Program-made: the position numbers and the translations under genes
Source: Desulfobacteraceae bacterium Eth-SRB2
Lineage (GTDB): Bacteria > Desulfobacterota > Desulfobacteria > Desulfobacterales > UBA11574
DNA: 64,000 bases
NCBI GenBank assembly: GCA_004193595.1
Contig: RPGQ01000004.1
Coordinates: 108,264-172,263 of the forward strand
Direction: 5' to 3'
Notes under the pieces: model-generated
The model's input: the letters and a program-made list of their open reading frames with translations, nothing else
Databases searched by the model: none
What the model was told of the DNA's origin: nothing
In this document: positions 43,029-53,638 of the stretch, one piece after another
Position numbering within the stretch: position 1 is the first letter of the stretch
How the letters are laid out: the number at the start of each line of letters is the position of its first letter

Positions 43029-45617
43029 TTAGACCGGCGTAAACACGACCCGGTCTCCGTTGACATCGGCCCTTAACTTTGTTCCTTCCGGGATATTTCC
43101 CTTAAGAATCTCCATGGAAAGCGGATTTTCGATATATTTTTGAATGGCCCTCTTTAACGGACGAGCACCATATATCTGATCAAATCCTTTCTCAGCAAGA
43201 AAATTCCGTGCATCCTCTGAAAGAACGAGCGCCAGGTTCATTTGGGCCAGTCTTGATCCCAGCCGTTTAACCTGGATATCGACGATTTCAGCGATCTGTT
43301 CCTGTGTTAGATTATCAAAAATTATGATTTCATCGATCCGGTTTAAAAATTCAGGCTTAAATTTCGCTCGAAGGGCTTCGGTAATTCTGGATTCCATTTC
43401 TTCGCGTCTTGATTCCCCGAGCTCCTGAATCCACTGACTGCCCACATTTGAAGTCATGATTATGATCGTATTCTTAAAATCGACGGTCTTTCCATGGCCG
43501 TCTGTCATCCGGCCGTCATCTAAAATTTGAAGCAGTACATTAAAAACCTCGGGATGTGCTTTTTCGATTTCATCAAACAGCACAACGGAATATGGCCGCC
43601 GACGGACCGCCTCTGTAAGATATCCTCCTTCTTCATAACCCACATATCCCGGAGGGGCTCCGATCAGTCTCGAAACCGCATGTTTTTCCATGTATTCCGA
43701 CATGTCAACTCTGACCATGGCCTGTTCGCTGTCAAAAATAAATTCCGCTAGGGCCTTGGCTAATTCGGTCTTACCCACACCGGTGGGACCCATAAAAATA
43801 AATGACCCGATGGGCCGGTTTGGATCCTGCAATCCTGAACGGGCGCGACGAACTGCATTTGAGATCGCCGATATGGCTTCTTTTTGTCCAATTACCCGAT
43901 CCCCGAGGCGATCCTCCATATGGATAAGTTTCTCCCGTTCACCTTCAAGCATCCTGCTCACAGGGATACCGGTCCATCTGGATATGACCTGGGCAATGTC
44001 TTCAGCATCCACTTCCTCTTTTAACATTTTTTTGTTTTTCTGAAGGCTGGCGAGTTTTTCATTGGCCTGGTTCAAGTTATTTCGGAGTTCCACAGCCTTT
44101 CCGTATCTAATCTCCGCAACCTTTGCCAGATTTCCTTCTCTTTCAGCCTGCTGTTCTTCAATGCCAAGCTGCTCCTGATGCTCTTTGATCTTTCTTATGG
44201 TCTGGATCAGATCCTTTTCATTTTGCCAGTGGGCTTTCATTTCGAGGATTTCATCCTTTAGGTTATTTATCTTGGCTTCAAGCCGGGCAAGACGCTTTTT
44301 GGATGCAGAATCAGATTCTTTTTTTAATGCTTCCCGTTCAATTTCAGCCTGGGTTATCTTTCGCTGGATCTCATCTATTTCCACAGGCATACTATCGATT
44401 TCGATCCTGAGTTTTGAAGCACATTCATCCATCAAGTCAATGGCCTTGTCCGGAAGAAATCGGTCGGAAATATACCGATGAGACAGGGTGGCAGCGGCAA
44501 CGATGGCCGAATCCTTAATCCGTACACCGTGATGGACCTCGTATTTTTCCTTAAGACCCCGGAGCACGGATATGGTATCTTCCACCGAGGGCTCAAGCAC
44601 CATAACCGGTTGAAAACGCCGTTCCAGGGCAGCGTCTTTTTCAATGTACTTACGGTATTCGTTCAATGTGGTCGCTCCCACACATCGCAGCGTGCCCCGG
44701 GCAAGGAACGGCTTTAACATATTTGATGCATCCATGGCACCTTCGCTGGCTCCCGCTCCCACAACAGTGTGCAGCTCATCAATAAAAAGGATGACTTCTC
44801 CTTCCGCTTTTTCCACCTCTTTTAGAACCGCCTTCAGACGATCTTCAAATTCTCCCCTGTACTTGGCGCCGGCAATGAGCGCCCCCATGTCAAGGGAAAC
44901 AAGCCGCCTGTTCTTAAGGCTTTCAGATACATCTCCGGCAATAATACGTTGGGCCAGACCCTCAACAATAGCGGTTTTTCCCACACCCGGCTCCCCGATT
45001 AAAACAGGGTTGTTTTTTTTACGCCGGGAGAGCACCTGGACAATTCGCCGGATTTCATCATCACGGCCGATAACGGGATCGAGCTTGCCCAGCCGGGCCA
45101 GATCGGTTAGATTACGGCTAAATTTGTCAAGGGCCTGGTATTTTTCTTCCGGGTTGGGATCGGTGATACGTTGAGTACCACGAATATCCAGGAGAACCTT
45201 TAAAATCGTTTCCCTTGAAATTCCCTTTTCCCTTAAAATTTTGGCGGCTTCTCCTTTTTTTTCGTCTGATATGGAAAGAAAAATGTGTTCAATACTAACG
45301 TATTGATCTTTCATTTTGGCAGCCTCTGCAAAAGCAGCATCAAGAACCACTTTTGTTCGGGGAGATATGAAAGCATCTCCGACAGTACTCCCGCTTACTT
45401 TTGGAAATCGGTTAATGGATACGGCAAGTTCACGGGAAACATCATCCGAAGAAACACCCAGTTTGTCCAGCATGGCCCGGGCGATTCCCTCCGGTTCATT
45501 GAGCATGGCAAGAAGTAAATGCTCCGGCTCGATCTGTTGGTTATTTTGCTCTGAAGCCATGGATTGGGCATTTTGAATAAGTTCTTGTGATTTTATAGTA
45601 AATTTATCAAAACGCAT
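43029..45617 (-). CDS. clpB: ATP-dependent disaggregase ClpB
   Basis: Hexameric AAA+ chaperone that threads aggregated proteins. The 862 residues have an N-terminal Clp_N domain, NBD1 with Walker [10 protein letters not shown] (near 206), the coiled-coil middle domain (about 405-525, rich in E and K), and NBD2 with GPTGVGKTE (near 606). It lacks the IGF/IGL loop of ClpA/ClpX-type proteins, so it does not feed ClpP. AGGAGG precedes the ATG. A TTGACA at about -50 suggests a housekeeping promoter. No CIRCE or clear sigma32 box was seen. Confidence 0.97.
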   Translation of the reverse strand: MRFDKFTIKSQELIQNAQSMASEQNNQQIEPEHLLLAMLNEPEGIARAMLDKLGVSSDDVSRELAVSINRFPKVSGSTVGDAFISPRTKVVLDAAFAEAAKMKDQYVSIEHIFLSISDEKKGEAAKILREKGISRETILKVLLDIRGTQRITDPNPEEKYQALDKFSRNLTDLARLGKLDPVIGRDDEIRRIVQVLSRRKKNNPVLIGEPGVGKTAIVEGLAQRIIAGDVSESLKNRRLVSLDMGALIAGAKYRGEFEDRLKAVLKEVEKAEGEVILFIDELHTVVGAGASEGAMDASNMLKPFLARGTLRCVGATTLNEYRKYIEKDAALERRFQPVMVLEPSVEDTISVLRGLKEKYEVHHGVRIKDSAIVAAATLSHRYISDRFLPDKAIDLMDECASKLRIEIDSMPVEIDEIQRKITQAEIEREALKKESDSASKKRLARLEAKINNLKDEILEMKAHWQNEKDLIQTIRKIKEHQEQLGIEEQQAEREGNLAKVAEIRYGKAVELRNNLNQANEKLASLQKNKKMLKEEVDAEDIAQVISRWTGIPVSRMLEGEREKLIHMEDRLGDRVIGQKEAISAISNAVRRARSGLQDPNRPIGSFIFMGPTGVGKTELAKALAEFIFDSEQAMVRVDMSEYMEKHAVSRLIGAPPGYVGYEEGGYLTEAVRRRPYSVVLFDEIEKAHPEVFNVLLQILDDGRMTDGHGKTVDFKNTIIIMTSNVGSQWIQELGESRREEMESRITEALRAKFKPEFLNRIDEIIIFDNLTQEQIAEIVDIQVKRLGSRLAQMNLALVLSEDARNFLAEKGFDQIYGARPLKRAIQKYIENPLSMEILKGNIPEGTKLRADVNGDRVVFTPV

Positions 45618-45769
45618 GAATTCCTCCTGTGATTGTTATCGTCAGATGTTAAAAAAATAAACACTGACGGTTTAATGTCAAACCTTCAACAGATATGAGC
45701 TTTATCGTATTATTTTAGCGCGTTGAAAATCTGGTTATCGAATGTTAAAATAATCTTATAAAAGATCCC

Positions 45770-45798
45770 TTGACAACCTAAAAACTTAGATTTAGAAT
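45770..45798 (+). promoter_or_regulatory. Sigma70 promoter of the thi operon
   Basis: TTGACA (45770-45775) and TAGAAT (45793-45798) with a 17-bp spacer. Transcription would start about 10 bp before the TPP aptamer. Confidence 0.75.
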
Positions 45799-45806
45799 AA
45801 ATATGT

Positions 45807-45892
45807 CTCGTTAGGGGTGTTGGTATCATCTGAGAGTCCGGGAAAGGACAACCCTTAACCACCTGATCAGGGTAATACCTGCGAAGGGAAAC
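45807..45892 (+). ncRNA. TPP riboswitch (THI element)
   Basis: The conserved TPP aptamer is clear: TTAGGGGTG, CTGAGA (45830-45835), AACCCTT, ACCTGATCAGGGTAATACCT (45861-45880) and GCGAAGGGAA. It controls the thi operon downstream by binding thiamine pyrophosphate; an intrinsic terminator 30 bp later makes it a probable transcriptional OFF switch. Confidence 0.95.
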
Positions 45893-45922
45893 GGGCCTGC
45901 GATTCGGATTTGATTGTCCATG

Positions 45923-45957
45923 CCGTTTTCCTGTTCGGGGAAACGGTATTTTTTTTT
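45923..45957 (+). terminator. Riboswitch-controlled intrinsic terminator
   Basis: CCGTTTTCC (45923-45931) pairs with GGGGAAACGG (45937-45946), followed by TATTTTTTTTT. The sequence between the aptamer and this hairpin could form the antiterminator. Confidence 0.85.
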
Positions 45958-46064
45958 GAAATACCATTTGTTTATTTATAGCAGGCGGAGTTTGCTGGAT
46001 CGGCCCCAAACCGCACCGTCAGATTCCATAAAATGGAAAAAACCGCAACGAACGGAGATATAAA

Positions 46065-47342
46065 ATGACACAGATTCAAGCGGCCCGAAGCAATCGGATT
46101 ACAAATGCCATGCATCAGGTTGCCCAAAAAGAGGGTCTTACCGCTGAACAGGTGCGGGAAAAAGTGGCCGCCGGTGTGGTGGTAATTCCCAAAAACCGCA
46201 ACCGTGATTTCGAAGCGCGCGGCATCGGCCAGGGCTTGAAAACCAAGGTGAATGCCAACATCGGCACTTCCCCGAGCCACCATGATCTTAAAGAAGAACT
46301 GGTCAAACTCGATACGGCTGTTGCGGCCGGTGTGGACGCGGTGATGGATCTTTCCACCGGTGGCAACCTCGACCTCACATTGGAGACCATATTGAAACGC
46401 TCCCCGGTCATGGTCGGCACCGTTCCGATCTATAAAGTGGTCAGCAAGTTGATGGCAAATAACAAAACTCCCGCACAGATGACGGCGGACGACCTTATGG
46501 AGGAAATCGAGACGCAAGCAGCGCTGGGAGTCGATTTCATAACAGTGCATTGCGGTATCACCCGACAAAGCTTAAGCGTCCTTAAGGGGTGTCATCGGAT
46601 TATGGGCATGGTGTCCCGCGGCGGCAGCTTTATCGCCGAATGGATTACCGCCAATAATAAGGAAAACCCCCTGTTTTCCCAATATGATCGGCTGTTGGAG
46701 ATCTGTCGGCAACATGATGTTACCTTGTCTTTGGGGGATGGACTTCGCCCCGGAGCAATCCATGATGCCGAAGATCGGGCCCAAATTTCCGAGCTTTTGA
46801 TTTTGGGCGAGCTGGCGCGACGCGCCCGAAAGGCCGGTGTCCAGGTGATGATCGAAGGTCCCGGACATGTTCCGCTGGGACGCATCGCCGGTGATGTACA
46901 ATTACAAAAACGCGTTTGCGACAACGCGCCATACTATGTGCTGGGGCCTTTGCCCACCGACATTGCTCCGGGCTACGATCATCTGGTAGGCGCCATCGGC
47001 GGGGCGGTGGCCGCTGCCGGCGGTGTGGATTTTTTATGTTATCTGACACCTGCCGAACACTTGCATCTGCCCACGGTCCAGGATGTCCATGACGGTGTCA
47101 TGGCCACGCGGATTGCGGCCCATATCGGCGATTTGGAAAAGGGGCTGCCCGGGGCCGAGGACTGGGACCGGAAGATGTCACTGGCGCGACGGAAATTCGA
47201 TTGGGAAACCATGTATAAACAGGCCATCGACCCGAATTTGGCCCGGAAGCGCCGCATGCAGACGGAAGATCATGATCGGGATGTGTGCACCATGTGCGGT
47301 GATCTTTGCGCGATTAAAACCTTTGATCGTATTATGCTTTAA
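46065..47342 (+). CDS. thiC: Phosphomethylpyrimidine synthase
   Basis: Radical SAM-type enzyme that rearranges aminoimidazole ribotide to HMP-phosphate. The 425 residues have the ThiC core (DLSTGGNLD near 108, EGPGHVPL near 265) and the C-terminal cluster motif CTMCGDLCA (C-x2-C-x4-C) near 410. This is the short form, without the N-terminal extension of plant and proteobacterial enzymes. It is the first gene after the riboswitch. Confidence 0.96.
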   Translation: MTQIQAARSNRITNAMHQVAQKEGLTAEQVREKVAAGVVVIPKNRNRDFEARGIGQGLKTKVNANIGTSPSHHDLKEELVKLDTAVAAGVDAVMDLSTGGNLDLTLETILKRSPVMVGTVPIYKVVSKLMANNKTPAQMTADDLMEEIETQAALGVDFITVHCGITRQSLSVLKGCHRIMGMVSRGGSFIAEWITANNKENPLFSQYDRLLEICRQHDVTLSLGDGLRPGAIHDAEDRAQISELLILGELARRARKAGVQVMIEGPGHVPLGRIAGDVQLQKRVCDNAPYYVLGPLPTDIAPGYDHLVGAIGGAVAAAGGVDFLCYLTPAEHLHLPTVQDVHDGVMATRIAAHIGDLEKGLPGAEDWDRKMSLARRKFDWETMYKQAIDPNLARKRRMQTEDHDRDVCTMCGDLCAIKTFDRIML

Positions 47343-47421
47343 CGAACTTGGGAGATTTGTTTGGCCTTGCAGTCGAGCCGCCCGAGAGCCTCGCTATCCG
47401 GCGGCCGCAGGAAAGGATCGG

Positions 47422-48183
47422 ATGAAAGATTTGATCGCAACCCAGAAGATTCGGTACTCGCGCAACATCCTGGTGCCGGAAATCGGCATGACCGGACAGC
47501 AAAAGCTTTTAAGGGGCCGGGTCCTGGTGGTAGGCGCCGGAGGCTTGGGCAGTCCTGCCTTGTTTTACCTGGCCTGCGCCGGCGTCGGGACTATCGGTAT
47601 TGTGGATGGGGATCGAGTCGAACTGTCCAACCTGCAGCGCCAGATTTTGCATACTTCGGAAGATCTGGGCGAGTTGAAGACCCATTCGGCTCAAGATAAA
47701 TTGCATCTCCTGAACCCGGATGTTTGCATTGAACCGTACAGCGAACCGTTTACTGCAAAAAACGGCCCCGCCTTGGTAAGTCGGTTTGACTTTGTAATCG
47801 AGGCCACGGATAATTTTGAAGCCAAGTTCCTGGTCAACGACATATGTGTTCATGCCAAGGTTCCCTTTTGCCATGCCGGCATTTTAGGCATGTTCGGCCA
47901 GGTCATGACCATCGTGCCCGGCCAAGGGGCCTGTTACCGCTGTGTGTTCGGCAACATTCCCGCACCGGATCAGGTATCCTCCACCGACCAAGTCGGGGTT
48001 TTGGGGGTGGTGCCCGGCGTACTGGGGAGCATACAGGCCGCCGAAGCCGTCAAATTCTTGACCGGCAGCGGAAAATTGCTCCTCGGTCGCCTGTTGACCT
48101 ACGATGCCCTGGATTTGATATTTCGGGAAATCGAACTGCCGTCGCCATGTTGCGACGTATGCCGGGCAGCAAAACTCATTTAA
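47422..48183 (+). CDS. thiF: ThiF/MoeB-family adenylyltransferase
   Basis: Adenylates the C-terminal Gly of ThiS for sulfur transfer. Of the open frame from 47083, the part before 47422 overlaps thiC in another frame. ATG 47422 gives 253 residues beginning [20 protein letters not shown], as in the family. The ATP-binding [14 protein letters not shown] is near 38. Zinc-site cysteines are in CYRCVF and CCDVC near the C-terminus. Confidence 0.92.
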   Translation: MKDLIATQKIRYSRNILVPEIGMTGQQKLLRGRVLVVGAGGLGSPALFYLACAGVGTIGIVDGDRVELSNLQRQILHTSEDLGELKTHSAQDKLHLLNPDVCIEPYSEPFTAKNGPALVSRFDFVIEATDNFEAKFLVNDICVHAKVPFCHAGILGMFGQVMTIVPGQGACYRCVFGNIPAPDQVSSTDQVGVLGVVPGVLGSIQAAEAVKFLTGSGKLLLGRLLTYDALDLIFREIELPSPCCDVCRAAKLI

Positions 48184-48200
48184 TAAAAAAGGAAAAAACC

Positions 48201-48989
48201 ATGACCCAACACCCTCCGCTGATTATTTCGGATCGCACCTTTCATTCTCGCCTGCTGGTGGGGACCGGCAAGTTTGCCTCCACCCGGATCATGCAGCAGG
48301 CTCTTGCAGCCTCCGGCACCGAGATTGTCACCGTGGCTCTGCGGCGTGTGGATTTGAGCGATCCCCAGGACAACCTCATGGAAGCTGTTGATAGAAATCG
48401 CTACCTGTTTTTGCCCAACACCAGCGGCGCCAGGGATGCGGAGGAAGCTGTCCGTTTGGCACGGATTGCCCGGGCAGCGGGATGCGAGCCCTGGGTCAAG
48501 CTGGAAGTTACGCCCGATCCCCATTATTTGCTGCCCGATCCGGTGGAAACCCTGAAAGCGGCGGAAATTTTGGTTAACGACGGATTCAAGGTACTTCCTT
48601 ATATTAATGCGGACCCGGTCCTGGCCAAGCGGTTGGAGGAGGTGGGCACGGTAACGGTGATGCCCCTGGGTGCCCCTATCGGAACCAATCGAGGTTTGAA
48701 AACACGGGACTCGATTCAGATCATTATCCAACAGGCACAAGTGCCGGTGGTGGTAGATGCCGGACTGGGAGCGCCTTCCCATGCCGCCGAAGCCATGGAG
48801 ATGGGCGCTGATGCCGTTTTAATCAACACCGCCATTGCTACGGCCGGCGATCCGGTGGGCATGGCAGAAGCGTTCCGGCTGGGTGTGGAAGCCGGGTTTA
48901 AAGCATACATAGCAGGTCTGGGCCAACATTCTTGGAAGGCGGAAGCCAGTTCCCCCCTGACCGGATTTTTAAGGAGCAACCACGTATGA
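48201..48989 (+). CDS. thiG: Thiazole synthase
   Basis: Builds the thiazole-phosphate ring from DXP, ThiS thiocarboxylate and dehydroglycine. A TIM barrel of 262 residues, starting at ATG 48201 with AAAGGAAAA upstream. The Schiff-base lysine is in EPWVKLEV (near 97), with the [23 protein letters not shown] phosphate-binding segment near 185. The longer frame from 47844 is rejected because it covers thiF. It overlaps thiH by 4 bp. Confidence 0.94.
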   Translation: MTQHPPLIISDRTFHSRLLVGTGKFASTRIMQQALAASGTEIVTVALRRVDLSDPQDNLMEAVDRNRYLFLPNTSGARDAEEAVRLARIARAAGCEPWVKLEVTPDPHYLLPDPVETLKAAEILVNDGFKVLPYINADPVLAKRLEEVGTVTVMPLGAPIGTNRGLKTRDSIQIIIQQAQVPVVVDAGLGAPSHAAEAMEMGADAVLINTAIATAGDPVGMAEAFRLGVEAGFKAYIAGLGQHSWKAEASSPLTGFLRSNHV

Positions 48990-50110
48990 GTTTCTGGCAG
49001 AAAATCATTCAATATCGCTGGGATCGAATCGAAGCGGCGATTTCCCGCAAAACGGCCCAAGACGTTCGGCAAGCTTTGCAGGCGCCTACTCGAAATTTTG
49101 ACGATCTGTTGGCGCTACTCTCTCCGGCTGCAGCCGACTTTTTGGAAGAAATAGCTCTGGCGGCCCATGGGCTGACGGTTCAGCGCTTCGGCCGAACCAT
49201 CCAAATGTTCGCCCCTGTTTATATATCCAGTGAATGTACCAATTCCTGTGTGTACTGCGGGTTCAACCGCCACAACCAAATATCCCGCGCCACCCTCAGC
49301 ATAGCGGAAGTGGAGAAGGAAGTGATGTTTTTGCACCGCCAGGGATTCCGTCACGTGCTTTTTCTCACCGGCGAGTCGCCACAGCACGCGCCGGTGGACT
49401 ACTTGATCCGCATCGCCCGCAAATTGCGGTCGCTTTTAGCGTCCATATCCATCGAAATTTATCCCATGGCAACGGACGACTACCGCCGTTTGATCGAAAG
49501 CGGCGTGGACGGATTGACCGTTTACCAGGAAACCTACCACTTAAAACAATATGCCGAGGTCCATCCAGCGGGTCCCAAACGCAACTACCGCTGGCGCCTG
49601 GAAACCCCGGATCGCGGGGGTCAGGCCGGATTCCGTCGTCTGAATATCGGCGTTCTATTAGGATTGTCCGACTGGCGCGTGGACGGCGCCTTCGTGGGGT
49701 TACACGCCGCCTATCTGTCGCACCGCTACTGGCAAAGCCACGTGTCGGTCTCCTTTCCACGCCTGCGGCCTGCGGCAGGAGGATTTCAACCCCAATTTCC
49801 CGTAAACGACGTTCATATGGTGCAGCTCATGTGCGCGCTGAGACTCTGGTTGCCCGATGCAGGCCTGGTCCTGTCCACGCGCGAACCCGCCGGCCTGCGC
49901 GAGAATCTGCTGCCCTTGGGAATTACTCAAATGAGTGCGGGCAGCAAAACCGCGCCTGGCGGTTATGTGGCCAAAGAAAACATCGAGGGCCAGTTCGAGA
50001 TCAGCGATCTTCGCAGCCCACAAGAAGTCGTCCGCATGATCGCCGCCCACGGTTACGAGCCGGTCTGGAAGGATTGGGATGCGAGTTTCTTGAACGCGGC
50101 ACAGCTTTGA
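48986..50110 (+). CDS. thiH: 2-iminoacetate synthase (tyrosine lyase)
   Basis: Radical SAM enzyme that cleaves tyrosine to give dehydroglycine for ThiG; it is the oxygen-sensitive alternative to the oxidase ThiO. The cluster motif [10 protein letters not shown] is near residue 83. The 374 residues start at ATG 48986, overlapping the thiG stop. An earlier in-frame ATG at 48932 lies inside thiG and is rejected. Confidence 0.94.
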   Translation: MSFWQKIIQYRWDRIEAAISRKTAQDVRQALQAPTRNFDDLLALLSPAAADFLEEIALAAHGLTVQRFGRTIQMFAPVYISSECTNSCVYCGFNRHNQISRATLSIAEVEKEVMFLHRQGFRHVLFLTGESPQHAPVDYLIRIARKLRSLLASISIEIYPMATDDYRRLIESGVDGLTVYQETYHLKQYAEVHPAGPKRNYRWRLETPDRGGQAGFRRLNIGVLLGLSDWRVDGAFVGLHAAYLSHRYWQSHVSVSFPRLRPAAGGFQPQFPVNDVHMVQLMCALRLWLPDAGLVLSTREPAGLRENLLPLGITQMSAGSKTAPGGYVAKENIEGQFEISDLRSPQEVVRMIAAHGYEPVWKDWDASFLNAAQL

Positions 50111-50163
50111 GACCTTTGTTTGCCATAACCCGACAAATCGACAGTATGCAAAAGGAGGCATTT

Positions 50164-50370
50164 ATGCCGATTCATATCACGCTCAACGGTAAACCCCACG
50201 CGGTTGAACACCGTATGGATATCTTATCGTTGCTGGAAATATTGAAGGTATCTCCGGCCAGTGTTGTGGTGGAGCGCAATCGAAATATTTTACACCGGGA
50301 CACGTTTGATCGCATTGTTTTAAAAGATGGTGATGAACTGGAACTGATTCGATTTGTAGGTGGGGGATGA
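50164..50370 (+). CDS. thiS: Thiamine sulfur-carrier protein
   Basis: A 68-residue ubiquitin-like carrier ending in FVGGG, with the terminal Gly-Gly that is thiocarboxylated by ThiF. AAAGGAGG precedes the ATG at 50164. The end overlaps thiE by 4 bp. Confidence 0.92.
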   Translation: MPIHITLNGKPHAVEHRMDILSLLEILKVSPASVVVERNRNILHRDTFDRIVLKDGDELELIRFVGGG

Positions 50371-51023
50371 ATCGTAAAGAACGGTTGGTAAAATTAAAGG
50401 CCATTGATATTTATCCGGTCACCTGCCAAAAACTTTCGGAAGGCCGAACCAACCTGGAAGTGTTGGCGGCGGTCCTGGCGGGCGGCGCCAAAATCATTCA
50501 GCTCAGGGAAAAGCATTGGGATAAGAAGGATCTTTATGAACTGACCATTGAATTCCGCAAACGCACCCTCAGCCACGATGCGCTTTTGATTATCAACGAT
50601 CATGTGGATGTGGCCCTGGCTGCAGGAGCCGACGGGGTCCATCTGGGTCAGGAAGATCTGCCCATCAGGGCGGCACGAAAAATCGCCCCGGAGCTGATTA
50701 TGGGTGCTTCCAGCCACAATCTCATGGAGGCCCTGAAGGCCGAGCAAGACGGAGCCGATTACGTGAACATCGGCCCCATTTTCCCCACCAAGACCAAAGA
50801 AAATACGGTCCCTTTTCTGGGACCTGGAGCCATCAGTGAAATCGGGCCGCAGCTCACCGTACCCTTTACCACCATGGGCGGTATCAATCCGGAGAATATC
50901 GGCAGGGTTTTGGAAGCGGGCGCGCGCCGGGTGGCCATGATCACGGGAATCACGCGCGCTGCGGACATCACGGCAAGGGTGCGCCGGCTCCGCAAAACCA
51001 TCACCGATTATTACGACCGTTGA
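50367..51023 (+). CDS. thiE: Thiamine-phosphate synthase
   Basis: Joins HMP-pyrophosphate and thiazole-phosphate. A TIM barrel of 218 residues with IQLREKHWDKKDLYEL near 41, a LLIINDHVDVALAAGADGVHLGQ block near 72, IGPIFPTKTKENTVP near 132 and MGGINPENIG near 170. It is the last gene of the thiCFGHSE operon. The HMP-phosphate kinase thiD is not in the window. Confidence 0.93.
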   Translation: MNRKERLVKLKAIDIYPVTCQKLSEGRTNLEVLAAVLAGGAKIIQLREKHWDKKDLYELTIEFRKRTLSHDALLIINDHVDVALAAGADGVHLGQEDLPIRAARKIAPELIMGASSHNLMEALKAEQDGADYVNIGPIFPTKTKENTVPFLGPGAISEIGPQLTVPFTTMGGINPENIGRVLEAGARRVAMITGITRAADITARVRRLRKTITDYYDR

Positions 51024-51201
51024 CATTAGCCGATTTGGAAATTCTATCCCGTTGTAAGCAGGACAAATAAAAGGATTTGCTTATGGCTTGAATTTTTTCT
51101 TCGGAACTGGCATGGCGGAAGGGCGGCACAGAGGCCGATATTATAAACGATAGAGATGTAGCCTCCCCGGCGCATAAGAAAACAAAGACCATAATAAATT
51201 G

Positions 51202-51507
51202 TTAATAATATTTAACGCCAACTCCAAAACGAGAAGCGTCTTCGGTGCTCATTTCCTTCCACCATCTGACTTGAGCGAGGGATGCGGTTCGAAGCCCATT
51301 GTAGAGTTCCGCTGCAGAAGTATCAAAGGAACAGGTTTTCACCTTGAAGAAAATATTTGTTCCTTCTTTGAAAAATGAATCAGACTCGAAATACATACCG
51401 CCTTCACCGCAATTAAGCATTTTAACATTAAAGCTTTTATCTTTATTAAAACAGTTGCATATAACGGATGCTTCACATTTATGTCGTTTATCAGCTCTTT
51501 TTTGCAT
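51202..51507 (-). CDS. Small PilZ-like protein (paralogue 1)
   Basis: A 101-residue protein of one PilZ domain. RADKRHKCE supplies the R-x-x-x-R switch, and NCGEGGMYFES is the N-x-(S/G)-x-x-G position. The usual Ser is Gly here. It is about 85% identical by eye to the protein at 56121-56426. It lies 20 bp downstream of the glycogen-binding-module gene on the same strand. Confidence 0.8.
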   Translation of the reverse strand: MQKRADKRHKCEASVICNCFNKDKSFNVKMLNCGEGGMYFESDSFFKEGTNIFFKVKTCSFDTSAAELYNGLRTASLAQVRWWKEMSTEDASRFGVGVKYY

Positions 51508-51527
51508 AGGGTATAAAAACTCCCGAT

Positions 51528-51824
51528 TTAAGGTACGGCCAGATTAAGGATATTGTTGTAACTCCCGAAGCAGTTTAAACGAGCCTGGTCGTTTTGGGGA
51601 TCTTCTTTCCACTGCCCGTCAACAAGGAATTTATACTCGTAGCTTCCGGGAGGAAGAATCACAGCCTTATTCCACACGCCATTCCCATCCTGCTTCATAA
51701 GATGTTTTTTGGGATTCCAATTATTAAAATCTCCCATCAAAATGACCTCTTTAGCACCTGTTGAATTAACGGAAAATGTTACTTTTTTACGCTTGATTTT
51801 CTTTTTTGATTTAACCGTTGCCAT
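51528..51824 (-). CDS. Orphan glycogen-binding (AMPK/CBM48-like) domain protein
   Basis: A 98-residue protein consisting of a basic N-terminal tail (VKSKKKIKRKKVTF) and one CBM48-type beta sandwich: VILMGDFNNWNP near 30, a PPGSYEYKFLVDGQWKEDP block near 60, and NNILNL near 90. The conserved Trp and Lys contacts to glucan are present. There is no catalytic domain, so it probably binds glycogen or acts as a scaffold. Its 5' region is duplicated at 56649-56693 without the body of the gene. Confidence 0.85.
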   Translation of the reverse strand: MATVKSKKKIKRKKVTFSVNSTGAKEVILMGDFNNWNPKKHLMKQDGNGVWNKAVILPPGSYEYKFLVDGQWKEDPQNDQARLNCFGSYNNILNLAVP

Positions 51825-51910
51825 TTAATACCTCCTCATAAACAATTGTTTCGAAATGTTATGTCAGGTTCAATTAAAATATTTCGCTATCAAATTATAA
51901 TTTAATCTGT

Positions 51911-51995
51911 CCATAGACAGAAGCCTTCATTTTGATGGTGGCAATCCCTATGGTACGGGAATTAATCCCGCGCAATCGGGAGAAAAACTGATAAG
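51911..51995 (+). ncRNA. Structured repeat, copy A (putative RNA)
   Basis: Three stems can be drawn: CCATAG (51911-51916) with CTATGG, ACGGGA with TCCCG, and ATCGG with CTGAT. Copies B (54033) and C (56780) share sequence and keep pairing with changes that leave G-U on the plus strand. This suggests a plus-strand RNA. The element lies 90 bp upstream of the minus-strand CBM48 gene. Confidence 0.5.
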
Positions 51996-52091
51996 ATAGA
52001 TTTTTGTGGGCAGATTTATTTTTTCCACAGATAAAGCCAATAAAGGGTGTAAATCAACACGTTGGATTTCCGACTTATTCGTGTGATGAGA

Positions 52092-52388
52092 CTATTCCCC
52101 AAATCCATAGTGAAACATTTCGTATTCGGTTTTCCCTCCGAGCAACGCATCTATCTTATCTTGAGTTTCCTGTCTTTCCTTACTTAACAACCATTTTTCC
52201 CAGTAATCAGAGGACTTCCAGGTACTGATGACCAGAAACGTATCGGGCTTGTCGAGGCTTTTTAGCGTTTCACCGGAAATATAACCCGACTGGTTCGTCG
52301 CAAGAACTCTCATTTGTCTAAACAGAGGTATCATTTCCTTTGCCTTGTTTTCCGGCACAATTCGTTTAATTAGAATTTTAACAGCCAT
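52092..52388 (-). CDS. Antibiotic-biosynthesis monooxygenase-like (ABM) domain protein
   Basis: A 98-residue ferredoxin-like-fold protein. It has VLATNQSGYISGETLKSLDKPD and FLVISTWKSSDYWEKWL, the two conserved parts of the ABM domain family. The family includes small monooxygenases, haem-degrading enzymes and proteins of unknown role, so no reaction is assigned. It sits 62 bp downstream of cfa on the same strand. Confidence 0.8.
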   Translation of the reverse strand: MAVKILIKRIVPENKAKEMIPLFRQMRVLATNQSGYISGETLKSLDKPDTFLVISTWKSSDYWEKWLLSKERQETQDKIDALLGGKTEYEMFHYGFGE

Positions 52389-52450
52389 TTTGCCCTCCTT
52401 TCATATAACAGAATTTAGATTTTATATTTAAGAAAGATCCCTTATGGTGG

Positions 52451-53638
52451 TTATTCCTGATACACATGTGCCCGAGTAACCGGCAACGTATTGTCCAATC
52501 CTTTGGAGACAAGAATCTGAAACAGGCGAGAGTCGCCGTACTTAAATCCTGCTGACGTACTGTTTAAAAACAGACGCCATTGCCTCACAAACGTTTCATC
52601 AAACAATTTCCTGATTTTCTCTATATTTCCTTCAAAATTTTCTGCCCATTTTTCAAGGGTTTTTGCATAGTGAAGCCGCAAATTTTCTACATCCAGAATG
52701 GAAAAACCGGCTTTCCCCATTTCTTGCACAATTTCGTGAAGTGTCGGGATATAGGCCCCTGGAAAGATATAACTAAGCGTCCAGAGATCTCTGGTGGACG
52801 GGGTATCTTTTCCAATGGTATGCAGCAGAGCCAGTCCGCCGGTTTTTAACAACTCCGATACTTTTTGAATAAAAGTAGGAATAAATTTTTTCCCTACGTG
52901 TTCCATCATTCCTATGGAAACTATTTTATCAAATTTATCATCTAACTGCCTGTAATCCTGGCATAATATCTTAAGTTTATTTTGAAGCCCCAATTCTTCA
53001 ATTTTACGATTGGCGTATTCGAACTGATTTTTCGATAGCGTAATTCCAACTCCGGTTATGTCATATTTCCGGGCTGCATAGATAATCATTCCGCCCCAGC
53101 CGCACCCGATATCGAGAAGCGATTCATTGGGCTTAAGCAAAAGTTTGCGGGAAATATGTTCGTATTTGTTCAATTGTGCCTGTTCCAGAGAATCGTCCGG
53201 CTTTGAAAAATACGCACAGGAGTAGGTCATGGTCTTGTCAAGATAGAGCGCATAAAATTCATCTCCCCTGTCGTAATGAAAGGAAATGTTTTTTGGGGCT
53301 TGTCGCAGGGTAGAACTGTTTAGCACCGAAAGGATAAACGGTTGAACTTTTTGCCAGAAAGGTAAGCAATACTCGTCGAAATTAATGGCGAATCCCAGAC
53401 GGAAAAGTTTTAGAAGATCCTTCTCTATTTCCAGATCTCCCTCCATATAGGCTTCTCCAAATCCTAAAAATCCTTTTCTGATGATTTTTTTGGTACAATT
53501 TTTAGTTTTCAGGCGTAATATTACCTCTGGAAAGTTTCCAAAGCGTATGGCATCACCATCCCAGAATTCTATGGCAAAACATGCTCTTGGGTCGGCTTGA
53601 TGCATCATTTGGGCGATATTTTTGATAACCTTTTTCAC
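52451..53638 (-). CDS. cfa: Cyclopropane-fatty-acyl-phospholipid synthase
   Basis: Methylates unsaturated membrane lipids with SAM. The SAM site LLDIGCGWGGMIIYAA is near residue 167, with SIGMMEHVGKKF near 233 and a C-terminal WRLFLNSTSAGFKYGDSRLFQ block near 355. The length of 395 is normal. The N-terminal lipid-binding domain (DGDAIRFGNFPEVILRLK) is present. Confidence 0.93.
   Translation of the reverse strand: MKKVIKNIAQMMHQADPRACFAIEFWDGDAIRFGNFPEVILRLKTKNCTKKIIRKGFLGFGEAYMEGDLEIEKDLLKLFRLGFAINFDEYCLPFWQKVQPFILSVLNSSTLRQAPKNISFHYDRGDEFYALYLDKTMTYSCAYFSKPDDSLEQAQLNKYEHISRKLLLKPNESLLDIGCGWGGMIIYAARKYDITGVGITLSKNQFEYANRKIEELGLQNKLKILCQDYRQLDDKFDKIVSIGMMEHVGKKFIPTFIQKVSELLKTGGLALLHTIGKDTPSTRDLWTLSYIFPGAYIPTLHEIVQEMGKAGFSILDVENLRLHYAKTLEKWAENFEGNIEKIRKLFDETFVRQWRLFLNSTSAGFKYGDSRLFQILVSKGLDNTLPVTRAHVYQE

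Noticed and set aside
49234..50370. 378-codon frame overlapping thiH and thiS
   Set aside because: It is in the thiS frame, but everything before 50164 is out-of-frame thiH sequence, Arg/Pro-rich and without homology. Only the thiS part is real.
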